Below are positions 36,771 to 44,233 of a DNA stretch of 64,000 bases, one piece after another. Source of the DNA: Idiomarina xiamenensis 10-D-4 (lineage in GTDB: Bacteria; Pseudomonadota; Gammaproteobacteria; Enterobacterales; Alteromonadaceae); the NCBI RefSeq assembly GCF_000299895.1, contig NZ_AMRG01000016.1, positions 1 through 64,000 on the forward strand. Direction: 5' to 3'. A program made the translations under genes and the position numbers. The stretch's first letter is position 1. Each line of letters begins with the position of its first letter. The notes under the pieces were generated by a model. The model had not been told where the DNA came from. It saw nothing but the letters and a program-made list of their open reading frames with translations, and did not search any database.

Positions 36771-38144
36771 TTACAGTGACGGATTTAATCTAGATTCTGT
36801 CACGTATGCTGCATTGGAACAAATGCTTTTATCATACAAACGTTCGGCTTCGGCGACCAGAAAGCTGGCTTCTGCCGCTTTAATATCCTCTGGCACCTGC
36901 TGGCCATCGGTTAAATAACTGACTGGCAAGCCTTGTTCAATCATGACACTAATGGCTTCGCCCAAACTCATGCATTCATCAAGCTTAGTAAAAATGCAAC
37001 CGGCTAGCGGTAACTGCTTGAACTGACGCACAATATCATTCTGTACTGGACTCTGCGCGGTTGCCGACAGCACTAAATATGGGCGAATTCGTAAACGGTG
37101 TTGACTCATCAGCGTCGCTAACTGTTCGCTCAGGCGGATATCGCGTTGTCCCATGCCAGCGGTATCAATAAGAATGAGCTTACGCTGACGCAATTGCAGC
37201 AAAACGTCTGCCAATTCCTGTGCGTCTTTCGCCACTTTCACCGGACAGCCGATAATACGACCGTAGGTTTGTAGCTGCTCGGTGGCACCAATGCGAAACG
37301 TGTCAGTGCTGATTAACGCAATCGCATCACTGCCGTGGCGCTGCGCAAAGCGAGCGGCCAATTTAGCGATTGTCGTGGTTTTGCCCACACCAGTGGGTCC
37401 CACCAGCGCGACCACACCACCACGCGCCAAAATATCGTCACGAGTAGTCGTTAACTGGCCTTCTAACAGATTTAATGTCTGTTCCCAGGCTTCTTCTAAG
37501 TCATCATTTTCGGGCACAAAGCCGGCAATTTGGTCGGCAATAGGCGCTGAAATGCCCATCCGCGTCATACGCTGAATGAGTAACGCCCGGGTCGGCTCGT
37601 TGCGGTCGATTTCTTGTTGCATTAGACCCGACACCTGATGCTGCAGCAACTCTCTGATACCGGCAATTTGCGCACGTAAATCGGCGATATCCTGATTATC
37701 ACTCGCGGCAGGAGCGCTATTAGCCACCATTTCAGGAAAAAATTGATTGCGTAAGTGTTGCGCCTGGCCGCTATCATCGGCGCCGTACATGTTCTCGGCA
37801 TCGGTCTCAGCTACAGCTTGATTGCGCGGTGCAGCAGCGTTGTTTGAGGCCGTAGCCTTTGCTTCGGGCTGCACCTGTGGCTGGCGTCGCTGTAATAATT
37901 CAGCCAAGCTTTGAGCTGGCGGTTGCGTATCGTCCACACTTGCCGACTCCGCTGTCGGCTGTGAGTCGTGATTCTGCTGCGGCTGTGCCTGACGAGACTC
38001 AGGGTCTATCGCCGCCACTAACTCGACACCGCCATTAACGCGTTTGTTCGACATGATGACAGCGTCAGCACCCAAGGTTTCTTTCACTTGTTGTAACGCC
38101 GTACGCATGTCTTTAGCAAAAAAACGTTTAATTTTCACAGCCAT
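36771..38144 (-). CDS. flhF: Flagellar placement GTPase FlhF
   Basis: A 457-residue SRP-type GTPase. The N-terminal B domain (KIKRFFAKDMRTALQQVKETLG) is followed by a disordered Gln/Pro-rich linker, the N domain, and the G domain with VGPTGVGKTTTIAKLA, LIDTAGMGQRD and FTKLDE. FlhF marks the pole where the flagellum is assembled. It is 6 nt downstream of flhA. Confidence 0.96.
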   Translation of the reverse strand: MAVKIKRFFAKDMRTALQQVKETLGADAVIMSNKRVNGGVELVAAIDPESRQAQPQQNHDSQPTAESASVDDTQPPAQSLAELLQRRQPQVQPEAKATASNNAAAPRNQAVAETDAENMYGADDSGQAQHLRNQFFPEMVANSAPAASDNQDIADLRAQIAGIRELLQHQVSGLMQQEIDRNEPTRALLIQRMTRMGISAPIADQIAGFVPENDDLEEAWEQTLNLLEGQLTTTRDDILARGGVVALVGPTGVGKTTTIAKLAARFAQRHGSDAIALISTDTFRIGATEQLQTYGRIIGCPVKVAKDAQELADVLLQLRQRKLILIDTAGMGQRDIRLSEQLATLMSQHRLRIRPYLVLSATAQSPVQNDIVRQFKQLPLAGCIFTKLDECMSLGEAISVMIEQGLPVSYLTDGQQVPEDIKAAEASFLVAEAERLYDKSICSNAAYVTESRLNPSL

Positions 38145-38150
38145 TCACCT

Positions 38151-40280
38151 TTAGCTTGATTGCCCGCCAATCGAGCTGACAATTCGAATTTGTTTATCGT
38201 CCGGCACTTCTTGATAAGACAGTACTCGCATACCGTCCGTCGCGTGTCGCGCAAAGCGCGCCATGGTGCCCCGCAACAGGCCTGAAGTCAGTAATACCGA
38301 AGGCTCTCCAGCCATTTCCTGTTGCTGATGGACATCGCGTAACGACTGCTGCAAGCGTTCGGCTAAACCGGGTTCAATACCGCCCGCGCCTTGACCATTA
38401 CCGTCGTTACCGGCCATCTGCAAAGACTGATGCAACATTTGTTCCAACTCTGGCGCCAAAGTTATGACAGCTAATTCTTGCTCACCGTTAGCGATGTCTT
38501 GCACGATCAAACGACGCAAACCGATGCGCACCGCCGCCGTTAACACATCAGGATCCTGACTACGCGGCGCATACTCCACTAAGGTCTGTACAATGGTGCG
38601 AATATCGCGGATAGCGACGCCCTCATCGAGGAGGTTTTGCAGCACTTTGACAAACGTGCCCAAAGACAAGTTATCCGGGACGAGGCCTTCAACTAATTTA
38701 GGATGCTTGCGCGCCAGCATATCCAGCAACTGTTGCCCCTCGTCGTGACCGAGTAACTGCGCCGCATTATTGGTAAGAATTTGACTCAAGTGGGTAGCGA
38801 CCACCGTCGCCGCATCGACCACCGTATAGCCTAACGTTTGCGCGTGCTCGCGTTGCTCGGGACGTATCCACACCGCATCCAGACCAAACGCTGGATCTGT
38901 GGTCTTTTCGCCATCTAATTGGCCAAATACCTGACCGGGGTCGATAGCCAGTTCCCAGTCGGCATGAATTTCGGCTTCTCCTAAGGTGACGCCCATGATG
39001 GTTAAGCGATAACTGTTAGGGCCTAAATCTAAGTTGTCGCGAATATGTACCGCTGGCACCAAAAAGCCAAACTCCTGCGAGAGCTTTTTACGTACCCCTT
39101 TAACACGCGTCAACAATTCGCCACCTTGGCTTTTATCGACCAACGGGATCAGTCGATAACCCACTTCTAAACCGATAGTGTCGACCTGACGGACGTCCTC
39201 CCAGCCCAGCTCTTTTTGCTGCACTTGTTGAGCTTCGGCTTGCTTTTCCGCCTCGACCAACTCGCCCTCGGTGGATTTTTGCTTCTTCAATTTCAAATAG
39301 GCCGCACCCGCCAAAACCGCCGCCATACTTAAAAAGGCTAAATGCGGCATGCCCGGTACAACGCCAATCGCGAACAACACGGCACTAGAGATCACTAGGA
39401 CCCGAGGACTATCGACCAACTGCTTAACGACTTGTTCACCCATATCCTGCGAGTTATTTTCGCGGGTGATAATAATCGCCGTAGCAACCGACAGTAATAA
39501 CGAGGGAATTTGTGCAACTAAGCCATCACCGATGGTCAATAAGGTATAAACCTCGATTGCACTGGAGAAGCTCAAACCGTGCTGTACCATGCCGATGATA
39601 AATCCACCGACGATGTTGATCAGCAAAATTAGAATACCGGCAATGGCATCGCCCTTAACAAATTTACTGGCACCATCCATAGAGCCATAAAAATCGGCTT
39701 CGCGAGTTACATCAGAGCGACGCGCCTTAGCCTCTTCTTGATTAATTAAGCCAGCATTAAGATCGGCATCAATCGCCATTTGCTTACCCGGCATGGCATC
39801 CAAAGTAAAGCGCGCCGAGACTTCAGAAATACGACCTGCACCTTTGGTGATAACGACAAAGTTAATGATGACCAAAATCGCGAACACCACCAGACCAACG
39901 GCATAATTACCACCAATCACCACACTACCAAACGCCTCGATGACGCTACCAGCGGCATCCGGCCCGGTATGTCCCTCCAACAACACTAAGCGCGTAGAGG
40001 CAACGTTTAGGCTCAAACGTAATACGGTCGCGATCAATAGTACGGTAGGGAAAGCGGCAAAATCTAATGGTCGACGGGTATAAACTGCGACTAACATGAC
40101 CACTAAAGATAGGGTGATACTGAAGCTAAATAGGACATCCAGCAGTATCGGCGGCATCGGCAAAATAACCATCGCCAGAATGGCCAATACCGCCAATGGC
40201 GTACCAAAACCCCGTATCAAATGGGCATTATTCTGGGCGTATTGCTTAACCCCTGATAACCGCTGAGCACCGCTTGCCAT
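38151..40280 (-). CDS. flhA: Flagellar type III export gate protein FlhA
   Basis: A 709-residue protein with eight N-terminal membrane helices (about 20-330) containing the FHIPEP-type signature region (RISEVSARFTLDAMPGKQMAID), and a large cytoplasmic domain that docks chaperone-substrate complexes. Length is standard. It heads the flhA-flhF-fleN-fliA-che run. The usual upstream partners flhB and fliPQR are not next to it here. Confidence 0.97.
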   Translation of the reverse strand: MASGAQRLSGVKQYAQNNAHLIRGFGTPLAVLAILAMVILPMPPILLDVLFSFSITLSLVVMLVAVYTRRPLDFAAFPTVLLIATVLRLSLNVASTRLVLLEGHTGPDAAGSVIEAFGSVVIGGNYAVGLVVFAILVIINFVVITKGAGRISEVSARFTLDAMPGKQMAIDADLNAGLINQEEAKARRSDVTREADFYGSMDGASKFVKGDAIAGILILLINIVGGFIIGMVQHGLSFSSAIEVYTLLTIGDGLVAQIPSLLLSVATAIIITRENNSQDMGEQVVKQLVDSPRVLVISSAVLFAIGVVPGMPHLAFLSMAAVLAGAAYLKLKKQKSTEGELVEAEKQAEAQQVQQKELGWEDVRQVDTIGLEVGYRLIPLVDKSQGGELLTRVKGVRKKLSQEFGFLVPAVHIRDNLDLGPNSYRLTIMGVTLGEAEIHADWELAIDPGQVFGQLDGEKTTDPAFGLDAVWIRPEQREHAQTLGYTVVDAATVVATHLSQILTNNAAQLLGHDEGQQLLDMLARKHPKLVEGLVPDNLSLGTFVKVLQNLLDEGVAIRDIRTIVQTLVEYAPRSQDPDVLTAAVRIGLRRLIVQDIANGEQELAVITLAPELEQMLHQSLQMAGNDGNGQGAGGIEPGLAERLQQSLRDVHQQQEMAGEPSVLLTSGLLRGTMARFARHATDGMRVLSYQEVPDDKQIRIVSSIGGQSS

Positions 40281-40321
40281 AACTCTCTATACCGTCAAAA
40301 ATCCGCATCTGAGTCGGTAGC

Positions 40322-40338
40322 ATTCAAGAATCAAGCCA
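40322..40338 (-). promoter_or_regulatory. Candidate sigma-54 promoter of flhA
   Basis: The reverse strand reads TGGCTTGATTCTTGAAT, close to the RpoN consensus TGGCACG-N4-TTGCA with correct spacing. The invariant -12 GC is GA here, which weakens it. It lies about 45 nt upstream of the flhA ATG. Class II/III flagellar operons such as flhA are RpoN-dependent in Vibrio and Pseudomonas. Confidence 0.4.
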
Positions 40339-40385
40339 GCTTTGGTAGCTATATAATTAAATACAAACAGCGTTAGCTTTTGCCA

Positions 40386-40710
40386 TCAGCGTAGCCATAA
40401 TCCTTGCTGTCGCAATAACGGCTGCATAGGATTAGCTGAGATCCACTGCCATTGCACCCGATACAACCCAGTTTGACTATCGACCGGTGTTACCCGCTGA
40501 TGCAACTCACCCTGTGTCGAGATCTGCTCACTGGCCAGCGGTGGCAGCCGCCGCTTCGCTGATGCGAAGCTGTGCCTGCATGGTTTGCTGTAGCTGTTGC
40601 AGTTGCAGTGCCTGCGCTTGCCATTGTTGCTGCAGCACAAGCAGTAACGGCGTCACCAGCAGTAATATGCTAAGCACCTCAAGCAGCGCCTGCCCCGTTG
40701 TTTTATTCAT
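40386..40710 (-). pseudogene. PpdC-like pseudopilin gene, frameshifted
   Basis: The N-terminal part starts at 40710 (MNKTTGQALLEVLSILLLVTP) and has a prepilin-type site: Gly, then QALLE with Glu at +5, then a hydrophobic helix. This frame stops at 40528 after 60 residues. A second frame overlaps from about 40580 and runs to 40386 with a reasonable tail (SEQISTQGELHQRV...QQGLWLR). The 325-nt span is one base over 108 codons, so a single extra base in the GCGGCGGCTGCC area would explain the break. The repaired length of 107 residues equals E. coli PpdC. Confidence 0.6.
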
Positions 40711-41110
40711 GATCGAGCAAGCGCCAACTACCGTTAATGGGCTGCCAACCGTTTACTGTCCGTTGCCATTGCTGCACAATTGATAACGCTGTCATGAATG
40801 TCGGTGGCGAACGGCGTAAAGATAAGCGTATGCTCAACACATTAGCGCTCAGCTTACTGACCTGCACCTGATAATTGCTATCGCGCTGCACCACCTGTTC
40901 AAGGTTATCGGCAGGGTTATCAAGCTCAACCTGCCATTGCCACCACGCATCAAGCAAACGCTGGCGATAGTATTCGTAAAGTTGCCAGCGTTGCTGTTGT
41001 AGTTGCAAGCGATACAGCACTTGTGCGGTCAGCGCCAACGACGTTTGTAGCGTCAACAGCAACAACAACGGACTGGCCATCAACAAAAAGCCAGCATGAC
41101 GATGATTCAT
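40703..41110 (-). CDS. YgdB/PilX-like pseudopilin
   Basis: A 135-residue protein, the same length as E. coli YgdB. A short leader ends in Gly (MNHRHAG), followed by a hydrophobic helix (FLLMASPLLLLLTLQTSLAL) with no Glu at +5, as in the YgdB/PilX/GspK type. The rest is Gln/Trp/Leu-rich and poorly conserved. It lies third in a four-gene pseudopilin run and overlaps the next gene by 8 nt. A role as a minor component of a type IV pilus or secretion pseudopilus is inferred. Confidence 0.65.
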   Translation of the reverse strand: MNHRHAGFLLMASPLLLLLTLQTSLALTAQVLYRLQLQQQRWQLYEYYRQRLLDAWWQWQVELDNPADNLEQVVQRDSNYQVQVSKLSANVLSIRLSLRRSPPTFMTALSIVQQWQRTVNGWQPINGSWRLLDHE

Positions 41111-41172
41111 ACTTCCCCTTCAACGGTAATGCTATTCGTATTTTCCTGCCTTGATAGTCGTGCTTTTAATGG

Positions 41173-41739
41173 TTATCTATTCTGCTGCAAAGATAACGGA
41201 TAAGCAGCGTTGGTCTGAGTTAGCAAGCGCTGCAAGTGCAGTTGCATATCAACTTGCTGTCCTTTCAGGGTCAGCTGCAACGACCAACGCGGGTAGGCGG
41301 CTCGCTGCCAGCCGCTGCGTTGCGGCGGTACCGACTGCAAACTAAAGTGAACCAACCCGACCCACTCATCATCCAGCAAGTTTTGCCAGCCACCGCTGTC
41401 GCATGTATCGCTGCCATGCCGAATTTGTAACTGCTGCGCTCGCTGCCGAAAACCGCTGCCTGGCGCGTCATGCTGATGCGCCTCGAAAAGCCAACAATTA
41501 TTACCAAAAGCAAGCACCTCAGCGGCGTGTTCCAGATCGTTGCGAATCAACGCCAGCAGGCGTTGGCCTTGTTGCCATAGCAGTGCATACTGCCGCACCT
41601 GATGACGCCATTGCAGCACCTGATAGAGCTGTTGGGTCAGCAACAGCGTTAGCGTTGTCACCAAGCCCAGCGCTACTATCACGCTCAATAACGTCATTCC
41701 TCGTTGCCGACTCAACAAACGCTGGCGCTCGCTAAACAC
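41173..41739 (-). CDS. PpdB/PilW (GspJ)-like prepilin-type protein
   Basis: A 188-residue protein, close to E. coli PpdB (187). The prepilin peptidase site is RQRG followed by MTLLSVIVALGLVTTLTLLL; position +5 is Ser, not Glu, which is unusual for the type. Two cysteines (NNCWLFE and DTCDSG) could form a disulfide. It begins at a GTG and overlaps the upstream gene by 28 nt. Confidence 0.7.
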   Translation of the reverse strand: MFSERQRLLSRQRGMTLLSVIVALGLVTTLTLLLTQQLYQVLQWRHQVRQYALLWQQGQRLLALIRNDLEHAAEVLAFGNNCWLFEAHQHDAPGSGFRQRAQQLQIRHGSDTCDSGGWQNLLDDEWVGLVHFSLQSVPPQRSGWQRAAYPRWSLQLTLKGQQVDMQLHLQRLLTQTNAAYPLSLQQNR

Positions 41740-42161
41740 CAGCGCATTCGGCCATATTGACTGATAATAAGACGTGCCACGGGCACACCGGTAGATTGTG
41801 GTATTAGGCTCAAGCTGGTTGCGCTTGCCCGACCACTGTTGGCACTAAAGCTCAATGGCCAGCGTCGATTACTGATAATCTGCCACTGCTCCCCCACCAA
41901 GGCGGCCAGCTGCGTCTGGCTGATCAGTTGACGTTGACCAAACAGCGCCGCTTGTCGGGCTTGCGCTAAATAATCCAACAGTTGCTGCTGAACCTGCCAA
42001 AGTTGTTGTTGTGACTGCCACTGCTGAGAGCGCGGTAAACTCATAAAAGCCGCCGCCGCGATTAACGCCATGACCAACAACAACTCCAGCAAGCTCCAAC
42101 CATGACAGAACGGCAAGGGGGTTAGTGGCTTTAACATAAGGCGATATCGACGATCAGGCAA
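41712..42161 (-). CDS. PpdA/FimT (GspH)-like prepilin-type protein
   Basis: A 149-residue protein with prepilin site CHG followed by WSLLELLLVMALIAAAAF (Glu at +5, unusual Trp at +1). The C-terminal SQYGRMRWC resembles the PWGRLRLC end of E. coli PpdA. It is first of the four-gene run, in the same order as E. coli ppdA-ppdB-ygdB-ppdC. A second Met at residue 9 may be the true start, giving a shorter leader. Confidence 0.72.
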   Translation of the reverse strand: MPDRRYRLMLKPLTPLPFCHGWSLLELLLVMALIAAAAFMSLPRSQQWQSQQQLWQVQQQLLDYLAQARQAALFGQRQLISQTQLAALVGEQWQIISNRRWPLSFSANSGRASATSLSLIPQSTGVPVARLIISQYGRMRWCLASASVC

Positions 42162-42252
42162 TGTAACCAGTGACGGTAACTATAGTCGGCTAACCGCGGT
42201 AAGCCGGTAGTTTACGCCTATGCATACAATTAAAGCCGTTATTTCAGACAAT

Positions 42253-42276
42253 AAAAAAGCGGCTCTCTGGCCGCTT
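42253..42276 (-). terminator. Intrinsic terminator of the ispH operon
   Basis: Read leftwards, AAGCGGC, a 6-nt loop and GCCGCTT are followed by TTTTTA. It lies 43 nt after the ispH stop and separates the ribF-ileS-lspA-fkpB-ispH transcript from the pseudopilin genes. Confidence 0.82.
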
Positions 42277-42318
42277 ATGAAGCGCTGCGTCGCACTTTTA
42301 TGAGGCGTCTATCACGCA

Positions 42319-43260
42319 CTATAACGCCGTAACCCGTAATTCAGGCGGGATCGAAAAGGTGACATTTTCGGCGCGGCCATCACGCTCAATAACACGCTCG
42401 CCACCCCAATCTTGCAAACGCTTGATCACTGCCTGCACGAGTACCTCTGGTGCCGACGCACCAGCCGTCACGCCGACCGTATTAGCATCATTTAACCAGT
42501 CGCGCTGAATACCATCGGCATCGTCGATAAGAAATGCTTGAGTACCGATTTTCTCCGAGAGTTCACGCAGGCGGTTCGAGTTAGAGCTATTGCGCGCACC
42601 AACGACCAGCAATACGTCACTTTCAGCGGCCAGTTCGCGCACTGCATCTTGACGGTTTTGCGTGGCGTAGCAGATATCATCTTTGCGTGGCCCATTAATA
42701 TCAGGAAACTTAGCCCGTAAAGCGTCAATGACGTCGGCAGTATCATCTACCGATAACGTCGTCTGACTCATGTAATGCAGGTGTTGCGGATCTTTGACCG
42801 TCAACAACGCCACATCAGCAGGAGACTCGACTAAATAAATACCACCCGCAGCATTGTCATATTGGCCCATGGTGCCCTCGACTTCGGGGTGTCCTTGGTG
42901 GCCAATTAAGACACATTCATGCCCTTTACGACTCGCTCGCGTCACTTCCATATGCACTTTAGTCACTAACGGACAGGTGGCATCAAAAACTTTTAAACCT
43001 CGCCGCTTGGCTTCGCTACGTACCGCTTGTGAGACTCCATGCGCACTAAATATGACAATACTATTGTCAGGTACCTCATCGAGTTCATCGACAAAAATAG
43101 CCCCGCTATTACGTAAACTATCAACCACATATTTGTTATGTACGACTTCGTGACGCACATAAATAGGGGGTTCAAAAATCGCTAAGGCACGCTCAACAAT
43201 GGTAATCGCTCGGTCAACTCCGGCACAAAAACCACGTGGATTTGCCAATAAAATCTTCAT
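42319..43260 (-). CDS. ispH: 4-hydroxy-3-methylbut-2-enyl diphosphate reductase IspH
   Basis: A 313-residue iron-sulfur enzyme making isopentenyl and dimethylallyl diphosphate in the last step of the MEP pathway. The three cluster ligands Cys12 (PRGFCAGV), Cys96 (DATCPLV) and Cys197 (DDICYAT) are at the same positions as in E. coli, and [11 protein letters not shown]-type substrate residues are present. It follows fkpB by 8 nt. Confidence 0.98.
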   Translation of the reverse strand: MKILLANPRGFCAGVDRAITIVERALAIFEPPIYVRHEVVHNKYVVDSLRNSGAIFVDELDEVPDNSIVIFSAHGVSQAVRSEAKRRGLKVFDATCPLVTKVHMEVTRASRKGHECVLIGHQGHPEVEGTMGQYDNAAGGIYLVESPADVALLTVKDPQHLHYMSQTTLSVDDTADVIDALRAKFPDINGPRKDDICYATQNRQDAVRELAAESDVLLVVGARNSSNSNRLRELSEKIGTQAFLIDDADGIQRDWLNDANTVGVTAGASAPEVLVQAVIKRLQDWGGERVIERDGRAENVTFSIPPELRVTAL

Positions 43261-43268
43261 GCTAACCT

Positions 43269-43709
43269 CTACGGTGATACACCCAAAATATCGACTTCGA
43301 AAGTGAGTGTTTGTCCCGCTAATGGATGATTGAAATCAATCGTCACTTGACCATTTTCAACAGCACGGACAATGCCTGGCAGGTCGGTACCATCGGGCTG
43401 TGTAAAGGCAATAATCGCCCCCACTTCGGCTTTCGTATCGTCGCTAAAGCGCGACGCATCGACCTGATAATAATTATCCGGATTGGGTTGCCCAAATGCG
43501 TCCTCTGGCTGCAACTCAAACTCACGCTTATCGCCTTGCCGTAAGCCCACCAAGCAACGTTCAAAATTATCGGTTAAGTTGCCATCGCCCATACGAAAAC
43601 GCGCAGGCTTACCCGAGGCTAAGGTACTATCAGCCACCGAACCATCGCTCAGACGAATAGTAAAATGCATGACCACTTCGAGTCCGTGTTCAATAGATAA
43701 ACGACTCAT
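43269..43709 (-). CDS. fkpB: FKBP-type peptidyl-prolyl isomerase FkpB (SlpA)
   Basis: A 146-residue SlyD/SlpA-type isomerase with a single FKBP domain and inserted flap. Diagnostic stretches are [35 protein letters not shown] and [17 protein letters not shown]. It lacks the His-rich tail of SlyD. It lies between lspA and ispH, the standard gammaproteobacterial order, and overlaps lspA by 4 nt. Confidence 0.95.
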   Translation of the reverse strand: MSRLSIEHGLEVVMHFTIRLSDGSVADSTLASGKPARFRMGDGNLTDNFERCLVGLRQGDKREFELQPEDAFGQPNPDNYYQVDASRFSDDTKAEVGAIIAFTQPDGTDLPGIVRAVENGQVTIDFNHPLAGQTLTFEVDILGVSP

Positions 43710-44233
43710 GATTGACGCACTTCTCTCTGATCGATAAAAAACGCTTCTAATAACATCAGCACAGCTCCCACGGTAATCGCGGTATCGGCCACGTTAAACG
43801 CCGGCCAGTGCCAATCCTGATAGAACACATCGACAAAATCGATCACGTAACCATAGATCACGCGGTCGATTAAATTGCCAACGGCGCCCGCAACAATTAA
43901 TGAAAACGCCAAATTCTGCCGCCACGCACCCACTGGATTACGCCGCAACCAAATGCTCAGTACTACCGCTGCAGCCACCGCTATCGCCGTGAACAACCAG
44001 CGTTGCCAACCACCGTGATCACTCAAAAAGCTGAATGCCGCACCGTAATTGTGCACATAGGTAAAATTAAGACCGATATCAAAAGCGCGCCACAACGCCG
44101 TACTTTCATACAAGTCATAGTTGGCAACAACCCATTGCTTAGTGATTTGGTCGATGATGATCAATACCACCGACAACCATAAAAAATGTAAACCTGAGCG
44201 GCGCTTTTCCGGCGCCATCGTTGACTTAGGCAA
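43706..44233 (-). CDS. lspA: Lipoprotein signal peptidase LspA
   Basis: An aspartyl protease with four membrane helices. The catalytic Asp residues are in [18 protein letters not shown] and [11 protein letters not shown]. It cleaves prolipoproteins such as Pal and MlaA. I prefer a TTG start at 44233 (175 residues), since GGAGAGGAG lies 7 nt upstream; this overlaps the ileS stop. The ATG at 44218 (170 residues) has no ribosome site, and a longer frame runs further into ileS. Confidence 0.93.
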   Translation of the reverse strand: MPKSTMAPEKRRSGLHFLWLSVVLIIIDQITKQWVVANYDLYESTALWRAFDIGLNFTYVHNYGAAFSFLSDHGGWQRWLFTAIAVAAAVVLSIWLRRNPVGAWRQNLAFSLIVAGAVGNLIDRVIYGYVIDFVDVFYQDWHWPAFNVADTAITVGAVLMLLEAFFIDQREVRQS

